DNA of 64,000 nt from Corallococcus macrosporus DSM 14697 (GTDB lineage Bacteria; Myxococcota; Myxococcia; Myxococcales; Myxococcaceae). The notes beneath the pieces are model-generated. The model was not told the origin of the DNA. It ran no database searches and saw only the letters and a program-made list of their open reading frames with translations. Numbering within the stretch: position 1 is the stretch's first letter; the number at the start of each line of letters is the position of its first letter. The stretch lies in contig NZ_CP022203.1 in NCBI RefSeq assembly GCF_002305895.1, positions 4,814,501 to 4,878,500 of the forward strand, read 5' to 3'. A program made the translations under genes and the position numbers. This document shows, piece by piece, positions 29,011-41,900 of this stretch.

Positions 29011-29874
29011 ATGCCGAAGACATTCTTGCTGATGCGCCTGGGACTCGCCCTCTGGGCCGGGGCCGCCGCATCCTTCGAAACCGCCACCGTCGTCCCCGCA
29101 CCCACGTGGCCCGCGCCGGGCGCGCCGCTCACCGTGGCCGAGGTGCGCTTCCCCAAGGGCTTCGGGAAGCGGCGCATCTACCTGGATGCGGGGCACGGCG
29201 CGGAGGGGAACACCGGCAACAAGGGCGTCACCTGCGAGGACGAGGAGACCTTCACCCTCCGAGTGGCGGAAGACCTGGCGAAGCGACTGGAGGCGACCGG
29301 CCACTTCCAGGTGCGCCTGAGTCGCAGGCCGGGCGAGCGCGTCCCCTACGCCGCTCGCGTCACCGCCGCCGAGCAGTGGCGCGCCCATGCCATGCTCAGC
29401 CTGCACTCCGACTCGCGTGGCACCGCCACGCCATGGTCTCCAACGCCGGACCAACAGTGCAACCGGCAGGACTCCGCGCCCGGCTTCACCGTGCTCTGGT
29501 CGGAGTCCGCGGAAGCCACCGCGCTTCTCCAGGCCGGGCGCGCGAGTCTGGCCCGTGCCCTGGCGCGGAGGCTGGGACAGGCAGGCTTCCCGCCCTATGA
29601 CGGCGTTGACTACGAGGGCCTCTACGCCATCGACACCGAGCAGTCCGGCGTCTTCGTGGCCCGCGAGCCCACACATCGGCAGATCTTCGTGCTGCGCAAG
29701 CCGCGCATCCCCTCCGTCATCATCGAGACCCACCACGCGCTCGACTTCGAGGAGGCCGCGCGCTGGCGCGAGCAACGCACCCTGGAGGCCTTCGCCGCCG
29801 CCGTGGCCCAGGGACTCGTGGATGCGCTCGCACCAGAGGCCCCGGCCAAGGCCAGCGCGTCCGCGCCGCGCTGA
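29011..29874 (+). CDS. Secreted N-acetylmuramoyl-L-alanine amidase (Amidase_3)
   Basis: A 287-residue exported zinc amidase. Signal peptide MPKTFLLMRLGLALWAGAAA, then the Amidase_3 domain with the zinc ligands His (YLDAGHGAEG), Glu (TCEDEETFTL) and His (MLSLHSDS), and the catalytic-site Glu in VIIETHHALD. It cleaves the bond between MurNAc and L-Ala in peptidoglycan stem peptides. The ATG at 29011 gives the signal peptide directly; the in-frame ATG at 28936 adds a hydrophilic leader and is less likely. Divergent from the SH3-protein gene and convergent with the NRPS gene ending at 29968. Confidence 0.88.
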   Translation: MPKTFLLMRLGLALWAGAAASFETATVVPAPTWPAPGAPLTVAEVRFPKGFGKRRIYLDAGHGAEGNTGNKGVTCEDEETFTLRVAEDLAKRLEATGHFQVRLSRRPGERVPYAARVTAAEQWRAHAMLSLHSDSRGTATPWSPTPDQQCNRQDSAPGFTVLWSESAEATALLQAGRASLARALARRLGQAGFPPYDGVDYEGLYAIDTEQSGVFVAREPTHRQIFVLRKPRIPSVIIETHHALDFEEAARWREQRTLEAFAAAVAQGLVDALAPEAPAKASASAPR

Positions 29875-29967
29875 GGTCCTCGCGGCGCCTGGAACACGGC
29901 ACGCCACGGGCCAGGACAGGCCCCGTGGCGGCGCATCCGTGCGTGCCTCAAAGACAGGCCACGGACC

Positions 29968-32900
29968 TCAGCCCGCGCCGCGCTTCAGCCCCTCCGGCGT
30001 CTCCTGCCCCCCGGTTGCCGCATCGACATGTTCGGCGAGCCGACGCGCCAGCGTCTCCACATGCGGCGGACGCAGCGCGCTGTAGTGGTCTCCCGGCACG
30101 TCCTCCACCGTGAGCCCCGAGGGCAGCCATGGAGCCCAGCCATGCGACGGGTCCACGGCGTAGGCACGCCGCGCATCCTTCGCGCGGAGCAGCAGCACGG
30201 GGCAACGCAATGGGCCAGGGCGGTACGCCGCGAGCGCGCGCAGGTTGGCCTGCATGACGTCACGCCAGGCCCGGAGGACGGAGACCTCCACCTCGGGAGG
30301 CAGCCAGCCTGCCTGCCGCGCATGCTGGACGACCGTGGACAACTGCGCCTCGTCGCCCAGGCCCGCGAAGTCCTCGGGACGCAGCGCCGACTCGGCCCCC
30401 GCCATCCGCGCCAGGTCCATGGCCATCCTGGCGAGCAACACGCCCCCTTCCGCCTCCCGCGCGGAGACCTTCTCGTCGGGCGCGAAGCTGTCCATCAGCG
30501 CCAGGAGCGCCACGCGCTGGCCCTGCCGCTCCAGCTCGCGCGCCATCTCGAAGGCCACCACGCCGCCCAGGGACCAGCCCCCCAGGACATAGGGGCCTTC
30601 CGGCTGCACCTCACGCATGGACTCCACGTAGCGGCGGGCCAGCGCTTCAATCCGCGCCAGGGGCGGTTCACGCCCATCCAGCCCCGCGGCCTGGAAGGCG
30701 TAGACGGGACGTGAGGCGCCCACCCTTCGCGCGAGCTCCCGATAGGGGCCCACCGCGCCTCCCACGGCGTGCACCAGGAACACCGGCGTCCCGCTGCCTT
30801 CCGGCTGCAAGGCCACACGGCATCTCACCAGCGCATCCGTTCCGGCCCCGTCCAGCCAGCCCGTCAGCTTCGCCACGGAGGGTGATTCGAAGAGCGCCCG
30901 GAGCGGCAGCTCGACCCCGAACTGCGCGCGGACGCGCACCACGACCTGGGTTGCCAGCAGCGAGTGGCCTCCCAGCTCGAAGAACCCGTCGTGGACACCG
31001 ACACGGCGCCCACCGAGCACCTGGGAGAAGATGTCCGCCAGGGCCTCCTCGGTGGGCGTTCTCGGGGCCACGTACTGTCCCGACGGCACCGTGGGGGCCT
31101 CGGGCACCGGCAGGGCCTTGCGGTCCACCTTGCCACTGGGCGTCAACGGAAGGACGTCCAGTCGCACGACCACCGAGGGCACCATGTGCGAGGGGAGCTG
31201 CTTCCGCAGATGCGCTTGCAGCGCCGCGGGTGTCAGCGGCTCCGCCTCCCCCGTCACGTAGGCGATGAGCCGCGCATCGCCCCGCGCCTCCTGTCGAACG
31301 ACCGCCACCGCGTCCCGCACGCCCGGGTGGCCGCGAAGCGCGGCTTCGACCTCGCCCAGCTCGATGCGGAAGCCGCGCAGCTTCACCTGGAAGTCCGCTC
31401 GGCCCAGGTACTCCAGCGTCCCGTCCGGCAGCCACCGCGTCACATCACCGGTGCGGTACAGGCGCGCGCCCGGGACACCACTGAAGGCATCGGGGATGAA
31501 GCGCTCCGCCGTCAGCTCCGGCCGCTGCCGGTACCCGCGGCCCACCTGCACGCCACCGATGTGCAGCTCGCCCGGGATGCCTACCGGCGCCGGCTGCCCC
31601 TGCCCGTCCAGCACATACAGCGCCGTGTTCGCCACCGGCTTGCCGATAGGGACGCGCTGCAGCCGCGCGTCCCTGGGGCAGGGCCAGTAGGTGACGTCCA
31701 CCGCCGCTTCCGTCGGACCGTAGAGATTGTGCACCTCCACCGTCTCCGGCAGCCGCGCGTACGCCGTCTTCACCAACTCCGCGTCCAGCGCCTCGCCGCT
31801 GCACACCACCCGGCGCAGTGCGCTCAGCCCCTCCAGTCCTGGCTCCTCCAGGAAGGCGCGCAGCATGGAAGGAACGAAGTGCACCGTGCTGACGCGCTCC
31901 TCCTTCAGCACCTTCGTCAGGTACGCCGGCTCCTGGTGGCCGCCGGGACGGGCCACCACCAGCCGCGCGCCCACCGACAGCGGCCAGAAGAACTCCCACA
32001 CAGACACGTCGAAGCTGAAGGGCGTCTTCTGCAGCACCACGTCCTCGCCGCCCAGCCCGTACTCCCGCTGCATCCACCGCAGCCGGTTGACGATGGCGCC
32101 GTGCGCGTTCATCGCGCCCTTGGGACGCCCCGTGCTCCCCGACGTGAAGATGACATACGCCAGCGCCTCCGGGCCCACCCGAGGCACGGCGGGACGCGTC
32201 GCGGGCCGCCTCGACACCTCCTCCCGCTGCGCATCCAGCAGCACCACGCGCACAGGCGCCGAGGCCAGCACGTCCTGGTGCCGCTCGTGCGTCAGCAGCA
32301 CCGCCGCGCCGCTGTCCTCCAGCATCCCCACCAACCGCTCCCGAGGGTACGCCGGGTCCAGCGGCACGTAGGCGGCGCCCGCCTTCAGCACGCCCAGTAG
32401 CGCCACCACCATGTCCACCGAACGCTCCAGGCACACGCCCACCAGCGACTCGACGCCGACCCCCATCCCCTGGAGGAAGTGCGCCAACTGGTTCGCCCTC
32501 GCCTCCAGCTCACGGTACGTCACGTGCTCCGACTCGAACGTCACCGCCACCGCGTCCGGCGTCTGCTCCACCTGCGCTTCGAACAGCTCCGCCAGCGTCG
32601 CCTCGCGCGGGGCTGCCACCGCGCGCCCGCTCGACGCCTCCACCAATTGCTGGCGCTCCTCCGCCCCCATCAAGGGCAAGGCTTCCAGCCGCTGCCCGGG
32701 CGACGCCACCGCCGCCTCCAGCAGCACCCGCATGTGCCCCAGCAGCCGCTCCGCCGTCTCCCCGTCGAACAGGTCGCTGTTGTAGTTCAGCGCCGCGTAG
32801 ACGCCTCCTGGCGCATCGCCCACGAACAGGGACAGGTCGAACTTCGACGTCTGGATCTCCGCGTCCACCACCTTCAGCGAGAGGCCTTCACTCCGCTTCA

Positions 32901-35900
32901 CATCCGGCGGCGGCGTGTTCTGAAGCGTCAGCGATACCTGGAACAACGGGCTGCGGCTCAGGTCTCGCTCGGGGCGCAGCTCCTCCACCAGCTTCTCGAA
33001 GGGCACGTCCTGATGCGCGTAGGCACCCACGGTGACTTCACGCACCTGGGCCAACAGCTCACGGAACGTCGCCTCCGGCTTCACCCGCGCGCGCAGCACC
33101 AGCGTGTTCGCGAAGTAGCCGATGAGCCCCTCCGTCTGTGCGTGGGTCCTTCCCGCGATGGGGAAGCCCACGCTGATGTCGTCCTGCCCCGAGTGCCGCC
33201 ACAGCACCGTCTGGTACGCCGCCAGCAGCACCATGAACGGGGTCGCGCTCTCGGAGCGGCCCAGGGACTCCACCCGCTGCCAGAGCGCCTGGGGCCACAC
33301 CTGCCGCCGGACAGCGCCTCGGAACGTCTGGACCGCCGGACGCGGCCTGTCCGTGGGCAGCTCCAGCGCACGCGGCGCGCCTTCGAGCTGCTGGCGCCAG
33401 TACCGCACCTGCGCCTCCAGCGCCTCGCCCTTCAGCCAATCACGCTGCCACTGCGAATAGTCCGCGTACTGCACCGGCAGCTCGGGCAGTGGCGACGCGT
33501 TCCCGTGTGAGAAAGCCTCATGGAGCGTCGACAGCTCGCGCACCAGGATGCCCATGGACCAGCCGTCCGACACGATGTGGTGCAGCATCATCACCAACAC
33601 GTGCCGCGCTTCGGCCAGCTTCAGCAGATGGGTCCGCAGCGCCGGCGCGCGCGCGAGGTCGAAGGGCCTGTCCACCTCCGCCCGGATGAACCGCCGGGCC
33701 GCGGTGTCCTCCTGTCCACGCAGGTCCACCACGGGGATCCGGAGCGCCTCCGCGGGCAAGATGACCTGGACCGGCGCTTCACCTTGGACAGGGAAGGTGG
33801 TGCGGAGGACCTCGTGACGGCGCACGAGCTCGGAGAACGCGCGCTCCAGGACCTCGACGTCCAGCGGGCCCTCCAGGTTCAGGACGAGCGGCACGTTGTA
33901 CGCCGTGCTTCCGGGCTGAAGCCGGTCCAGGAACCACAGCCGCTGCTGCGCGAACGACAAGGGGCGCTTCTCCGACCGGGGCTGGGCATGCAGCCCAGGC
34001 ATCGCCTCGCTTCGAGCCGCCAGCGCCACCCGCTGGGCGAAACCTCGCAGCGACGGGGACTCGAAGAGCGCCCGCAGGGGCACCTCCACCCCGAGCGCCG
34101 CGCGAAGCCGGGCCACCACCTGCGTGGCCAGCAGCGAGTGCCCGCCCAACCCGAAGAAATCGTCCTTCCGCCCTACCCGCTCCACCCGCAGGACCTGCGC
34201 CCAGACGGAGGCCAGCGTCTCTTCCAAGGGAGACGCCGGCGCTTCGTAGTCCGGCGACGAATCACGCGCCGACGCCTCCGGCGCAGGCAGCGCGCGCCAG
34301 TCCACCTTGCCGTTGGCCGTGAGCGGCAGCGCCTCCAGCACCACCAGCGCGGAGGGCACCATGTGGGCCGGGAGCCGCTCCTGGAGGTACGCACGCAGCG
34401 CCGCAGTCTCGGGCCCTGGTGCCTCGGCCGGGACGGCGTAGGCCACCAGCCGCTTGTCCCCGGGCGCATCCTCTCGCGCGACGACGACGGCGTCGCGGAG
34501 CCCCGGATGCGCGCGCAGCACCCCCGCGACCTCTCCGGGCTCCACGCGGAAGCCGCGCACCTTCACCTGGAAGTCCGTGCGGCCAATGAACTCCACGCGC
34601 CCGTCTTCCAGCCAGCGCACCTTGTCACCGGTGCGGTACATCCTCGCGCCGGGAGTCAGGCTGTACGGGTCCGGTACATAGCGCTCCGCCGTCAGGTCCG
34701 GGCGGCGCAGGTAACCACGCGTCACCTGCGCGCCGCCGACGTACAGCTCTCCCGGGATGCCCACCGGCACCGGCCGCAGCGCCGCGTCCAGGACGTACAG
34801 CCGCGTGTGGGCCAGCGCCCGGCCCAGCGGAACGGACGCGCCGGACACCGCGGAGCGAGGGAGCGCCACGGGCCCCGCCACGACGCCCACCGTCGTCTCC
34901 GTGGGACCGTAGTGATTGAACACCTGGCACGCGGGGGCCAGGGCGTGCACCTGCTCCAGGAGGCTCCAGGAGGAGGACTCTCCGCCAAGCACCAGCCGCT
35001 TCTTGGGCAACACCCGCCCGGGCTCCGCCGCCGTCATCAGCGCCGCCAGGTGCGCGGGCACGATCTTCATGCAGTCCACGGGGAACCGCGCGAAGTACTC
35101 CGCGGCCTCGGCCGGGCTGGTCGCGCGCTCCTGCGTCAACACGTGGAGCAGGCCGCCCGAGCACAGCGCGGGGAACAACACCGTGTTCCCCAGGTCCGCC
35201 ACCACGGTGGAGACCAGGGCGAAGCTGGCACACGTCGTCAAATCCAGCCGCTCGGTGACGGCGTGCACGTAGTGGGCGAGCTGCCCGTGCGACACCGCCA
35301 CGCCCTTGGGACGGCCGGTGCTGCCCGACGTGAACAGCACGTAGGCCAGCTGGTCCGGGTGGACCTCGCACGCGGGCGAGTGCCGGGCGTGCTGCTCCAG
35401 CGTCGCGGCGTCCGCATCCCACTGAACCACGGTGGCCGCGGTGCCACCGAAGACCTGGGCGTGACGCGCCTGCGTGATGACCACGGGCGCGGCCACTTCC
35501 GCCACCAGGTCCTGCAACCGTGACGCGGGCTGCGTGGAGTCCAACGGCACATAGGCGCCCCCCGCCTTCAGGACGCCCAGCATGGAGACCACCCACGCCG
35601 CCCCGCGCTCCAGGCACAGGGCGACCGGCACGTCCGCGCCCACGCCCAGCCCCCGCAGATGATGCGCGAGCTGGTTCGCCCGGGCATCCAGCTCACGGAA
35701 CGACAGCACCTCGTCTTCGCACCGGACCGCGGGCGCGTCGGGTGACGCCGCGACGGCCTGCTCGAAGCGCTGGTGGACGGCTGCTCGCGGGACGTCCAGG
35801 CCGGGCGCGTCCCAGGCCCCGAGCACCTGCTGACGCTCCGCCTCGGCGAGGAGCGACACGTCGGAGAGGCGCTGCGCCGGCGCCGAGCTGACGGACTCCA

Positions 35901-38900
35901 GCAGGCGTTGGAGGTGCGTCACCACCCGCGCGGCCGTGGCCTGGGTGAAGAGGTCGGTGCTGAACTGGAGGATGCCCGAGAACCCCTCTGGCGATTCACC
36001 GAGGTTCAGCGACAGCTCGAAGCGCGCCGCCTCGGTGCCGACGAGCCCCTGGGGCTTCACGGCCAGCGAGGGCAGCGCCAGGTGCCCCACGGGGGCGTTC
36101 TGCAGCACGAAGAGGACCTGGAAGAGCGGGCTCCGCCCCAGGCTCCGCTCGGGCTGCAGGTGTTCCACCAGCTTCTCGAACGGGACGTCCTGGTGCTCGT
36201 AGGCCCCCAGCGTGCGCTCACGCACCTGGGCCAGCAGGTCGCGGAACGTCTCCTCGGGGCGCACCTCCGCACGAAGGACGAGCGTGTTGACGAAGAACCC
36301 GATGAGCCCTTCCGTCTCCTGATAGCGGCGCCCCGCGATGGGAGAGCCCACCACGACATCCTCCTGCCCCGCGTAGCGCGACAGGAGCAGTTGGAAGGCC
36401 GCCAGGAGCACCATGAAGGGCGTGGCGCCCTCGGCCTGGGCGAGCGCTGTCACGCCGTCGCTCAAGGACCGCGACAGCCGCACGGGCACGGCCGCGCCCT
36501 GATGTGACAATGTCACCGGCCTGGGCTTGTCCGTGGGCAGCTCCAGGTACGGCGGAGCGCCGGACAACTGCTTGCGCCACCAGGCCAGCTGCGCCTCCAG
36601 CGCGTCCCCCTGCAGCCAACGCCGCTGCCACACGGAGAAGTCCGCGTACTGCACCGGCATTGGCGGCAACGCGGGGGGCCGTCCCTCCTGAAACGCCGTA
36701 TAGAGCGCGCCCACTTCCCGGACCAGGACGCCCAACGACCAGCCGTCCGAGATGATGTGGTGCAGCACCAGCAACAGCGTGTGCGACGCTGGCGACAGGC
36801 GCGTCACGGTCGCTCGCAGCAGCGGCCCGTTCCTCAAGTCGAAGGGCCGCAGCGCCTCTCGCGCGGTCCGCGCCTGGAGCTCCGCCTCACGCGACTCCGT
36901 GGGCCACGCGCCCAGGTCCTCGAACGCGAGCCGGAAGGCCCCGGCGGGATGGATGACCTGGACGGGCTGCCCTTCCCGCGAGGCGAAGGTGGTGCGCAAC
37001 GACTCGTGCCGGTCCACCAGCGCCGACAGGGCCTGCTGGAGCGCCTCCACGCTCAGCGTGCCTTCGAGGCGTAGAAAAATGGGGACGTTGTAGACGGCGC
37101 TTCCCGGATGAAGCTGGTCGATGAACCACAGCCGCTGCTGCGCGAAGGACACCGGCATCGCGTCCGTGCGCGGCGCGGGGACCAGCGGCGGCACACCCGC
37201 CGCCGCATCGCTGCTTCCCGCGCCCTCGATTCTCGCCGCGAGCGCCTCCAGGGTGGGCGACTCGAAGATGGCCCGCAGCGGCAGCTCCACGCTGAAAGCG
37301 GAGCGGACGTGCGCGACGAGCTGCGTGGCCAGGAGCGAGTGCCCGCCCAGCTCGAAGAAGTCGTCCTCGACGTTCACGCGCTCGGTGCCAAGGACTTCAC
37401 GCCAGAGGGCGAGCAACTGGTGCTCGGTGGGCGTGCGCGGCTCCCGGGCCTGCCGCTCCACTTGAGGGGCCAGCTCCGCCACCTGGAGCGCCTTGCGGTC
37501 CACCTTGCCGTTGGGCGTCAACGGCAACGCCTCCAGCACCACCACCGTGGACGGCACCATGTACTCCGGCAGCCGCTGCTTCACCGACTCCTTCAGCGCC
37601 GCCCCGTCTCCCCCAGGTGCCACCACGTAGGCCACCAGCCGCTTGCCGCCCCAGCCTTCTTCACGCACCACCGCCGCGGCCTCCTCCACCCCCGCCTGCT
37701 GCTTCAGCGCCTCCTCCACCTCCCCCAGCTCGATGCGGAAGCCCCGCACCTTCACCTGCGTGTCCCGGCGGCCCAGGAACTCCAACGTCCCGTTCCCCAA
37801 CCACCTCGCCTCGTCCCCCGTCCGGTACAGCCGCTCGCCGTCTCCAAACGGGCTCGGCACGAAGCGCTCCGCCGTCAACTCCGGCCGCCCCACGTACCCC
37901 ACCGCCAGCCCGTCTCCTCCCACATACAGCTCGCCTCTCACCCCAGCGGGCACCGGGCGCAGGCGCGCGTCCAGCACGTACACCCGCGTATTCGCCACCG
38001 GCCCGCCAATGGGCACCGCCCCCGGCCCCACGTCCTCCACCGTCTCCATCCGGTGCACGCTCGTGAAGGTCGTCCCCTCCGTCGGGCCGTAGCCGTTGAT
38101 GAGCACCGCGCCGCTCGCCACGCGCTCGCGCACCCGCCCCACCGGCAGCACGTCACCGCCCGCCAACACCTGCCTCACGCCTCGCAGCGCTTGCGGCTGG
38201 TACGCCTGCATCTGCTCGAAGAGGGCCGCCGTCAGCCACAGCGACGTGATGCCCGTCTCCTCCAACGTCCGCGCCAGCGCCTCCAGCTCCAGCGGCCCTT
38301 CCGGGTACACCACCAGCTTCCCGCCGTGGAGCAGCGCGCCCCACACCTCCAACGTCGACGCGTCGAACGCCGTTGGCGCCAACTGCAACCACACCTCCCG
38401 TGGCCCGAAGTCCGCCACCCCGCTGCCCATCACCAGCCGCGTCACCGCGCGCTGCGGCACCCCCACACCCTTCGGCCTCCCCGTGCTCCCCGACGTGAAC
38501 ATCACGTACGCCAGGTTGCCGCCGCTGGCTCCGGACCGGAGGTTGCTCTCCGGCTGCCGGGCGATGAGCGCGTCCCACTCCGTGTCCACGCTCACCACCA
38601 GCTCGCTCCCGGATGCCATCTCGTCCGCGAGCTTCTCCTGCGCCACCAGCAGCGCGACCCGCGCCTCCGACTTCATCCACCCCAGGCGCTCCAGCGGGTA
38701 GCTGGCGTCCAGCGGTACGTACACCCCGCCCGCCTTCACCACCCCCAGCATGCTCACCACCCACGCCAGCGAGCGCTCCACGCACACCCCGACCCTGACC
38801 TCCGGGCCGACCCCCATGCCCCGCAGGTGGTGTGCCAGTTGGTTCGCCCGGCGATTCAGCGCCGCGTACGTCAGCGTCTCGCCCCGGTCCTCCACCGCGA

Positions 38901-41900
38901 CCGCGTCCGGCGTCTCCTCCACCTGCGCTTCGAACAGCTCCGCCAGCGACGCCTCGCGCGGGTACGCCACCGTCCGCCCGCTCCACACCTCCACCAACCG
39001 CTGGCGCTCCTCCGCGCCCATCAACGGCAAGGCCTCCAGCCGCTGCCCGGGCGACTCCACCGCCGCCTCCAGCAGCACCCGCACGTGCCTCAGCAGCCGC
39101 TCCGCCGTCTCGTCCTCGAACAGGTCGCTGTTGTAGTTCAGCGACACCATGACGCCCTCGGGGGCCTCTTCGACCATCAGCGACAGGTCGAACTTCGAGG
39201 TGTGCGTCTCCGCCTCCACGGGCGACAAGGCCAGGCCCCGCCCCAGGTCCATCTTCGGCTGGGGCGTGTTCAGCAGCGTCAGCGACACCTGGAACAGCGG
39301 GCTGCGGCTCAGGTCACGTTCCGGGAGCAGCGCCTCCACCAGCTTCTCGAAAGGCACGTCCTGATGCGCGTAGGCCCCCAGGGTGGCCTCGCGCACCTGC
39401 GCCAGCAGCTCGCGGAACGTCGCCTCCGGCCTCACCCGCGCGCGCAGCACCAGCGTGTTCGCGAAGTAGCCGATGAGCCCTTCCGTCTGTGCGTGGGTCC
39501 TTCCCGCGATGGGGAAGCCCACGCTGATGTCGTCCTGCCCCGAGTGCCGCCACAGCACCGTCTGGTACGCCGCCACCAGCACCATGAACGGGGTCGCGCC
39601 CTCGGCCCGGCTCAGGGCCACCACCCGTTGCCAGAGCGCCTGGGGCCACACCTGCCGCTTCGCCCGGCCCCGGAAGGTCTGGGCCGCGGGACGCGGCTTG
39701 TCCGTGGGCAACTCCAGCGCGCGCGGCGCGCCTTCGAGCTGCTGGCGCCAGTACCGCACCTGCGCCTCCAGCACCTCGCCCCTCAGCCAGCCTCGCTGCC
39801 ATTGCGCGAAGTCCGCGTACTGCATCGGCAGCGGAGGCAACGGCGAAGCCATCCCGTGCAGGTGCGCTTGATAGAGCGTCACCCACTCGCGCACCAGGAC
39901 GCCGATGGACCACCCATCCGAAACGATGTGGTGAATCACCATCACCAGGAGGTGCTCTTCCGGCGCCAGCTTCACCAGCGAGGCCCTCAGCAAGGGGCCC
40001 CGGACGAGGTCGAACGGCCGAAGCACCTCTTCCTTCAGGAGCCTCGACGCCGAGTCCCCTCGAATCGACTCAGGCAGCCCGCTCAGGTCCACGGGCTGGA
40101 ACGACGGCGCCCCGTCTGGCGCGATCACCTGAACGGGGACGCCCCGCTCGCTTCGGAACGTCGTGCGCAACGACTCGTGCCGCTGCACCAGCGCGTGGAA
40201 GCCACGCTCCAGCGCCTGCGCGTCCAGCGGCCCCACCAGCCGCACCGCCGCGGTCACGTTGTACGAAGCGCTCCCGGGCTCCAGCTGGTCCAGGAACCAC
40301 AGCCGCTCCTGGGCGAAGGAGAGCGGCCGCCCTACCTCACCCTCCGCGAGGAGCGCCTCCTCCACGTGGGCCTGCTCCGCCCGCCGCTGCCGTGAAGGCT
40401 CCGTCGAAGTCTCGGGCGCAGCCATCGGCGCGGAGGCCCCATCCACGGGCACCTCGGACGCCACCGCCGCCAGCCGGGCCACCGTCGGCTGGTCGAACAA
40501 CTGCTTCGCGGTGATGCGCAGGCCCGCCTGCGCGGCGCGGGCGATGACCTGGATGCCGACGATGGAGTCGCCGCCGAGCTCGAAGAAGTTGTCGTGGATG
40601 TCCACCCGCTCGCGGCCAAACACCTGCGCCCAGATGGCGGCGAGCGTGGTCTCCTTCGCGTCGCGCGGCCCTTCGAACGCTCGCGGCGGCGCGGGGGATG
40701 CGCTCGGGCCGGGCTCCGGCGCCACGTCGGGCTGGCGCGGGTCCGCCCACGTCAGCACCAGCGGATGACGCGTGTGCTCGGAGCGCCGGGCCACCTCCTC
40801 CAGGAGGTCCTCCGCGTGCTCGGCCCAGCGCTCCAGCACGAAGCGCAGCCGTTCGAGCTGCGCGTCCGCGAAGGCCGCCGTGAAGCGCGCGCGGTCGTAC
40901 CGCAGGTGCAGCGGGAGCCGAGCCCCGTTCATGGAGACGAGCGTCAGGGCGAAGTGGTCCTCCTCCACGGCCCGCACGTCATGCACCGAGAGCGACTTCG
41001 CCGAGGACGACAGCGCGGCATCCAGCGGGTAGTTCTCGAAGACGACCAGCGACTCGAAGAGCGGCGTGCCCGCGGGCACATCGCTCCAGCGCTGCACCTT
41101 CACCAGCGGCGCGTGCTCATGCTGCCGGGCCTCCAACTGCGCGTCCTGGAGGCTCCGCAGCCAGCCGAGGCTGCTCACGTCGCGCGTCAGGCGCACCCGC
41201 ACGGGCTGGGTGTTGATGAACAGCCCGACCATGTCCTCCACGCCCGGCAGGTCCGGGGGCCGCCCGGAGACGATGGTGCCGAAGACGACGTCCCCCGCGC
41301 CGGAGAGATGTCCCAGGACCAGGGCCCAGGCCCCTTGCACCAACGAAGACACCGTGAGGCCCTGCCTCCGCGCCAGGGCATTCAGGGCCGAGGTGCGCTC
41401 CTCCGACAGGTGCAGTGAACGCGTCGCCCGCCCGTGCCCCTCCGAGCCATCGGGCCCTGCCCTCAACGGGGTCGGCTCCCGGAAGCCCTTCAACGTCTGG
41501 CGCCAGAAGGACTCCGACGCGGTCAGGTCATGCTCCGCCAGCCAGCCGATGTAGTCCCCGAACGGACGCGGCGGCACCAGCCGGAGCGGACGTCCCGCCA
41601 GCGCGTCCTCGTACGCGGCGAAGACGTCCCGAAGCACCAGCGGCACGGACCAGCCATCCAGGATGAGGTGCGAGTGGCTGAAGACGAAGCGGTAGGCATC
41701 CTCCCCCACGCGCATCAGCGCCAGCCGCACCAGCGGCGCTTGCGACAGGTCAATGCCTTCCCGGCGGTCTTCCTCCAGGAAGGACTCCCAGCGGGAGTCC
41801 CTCGCGTCGGGCTCCAGGCCACGCCAGTCCTCGACGCGGATGGGAAGCTCGACCTCGCGCAGCACCACCTGCACGGGCTCGTCCACGTCGTCCCAGACGA

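Noticed and set aside
37108-40395. Long plus-strand open frame of about 1,100 codons
   Set aside because: Shadow of the NRPS gene on the other strand; no start context and no recognisable protein.
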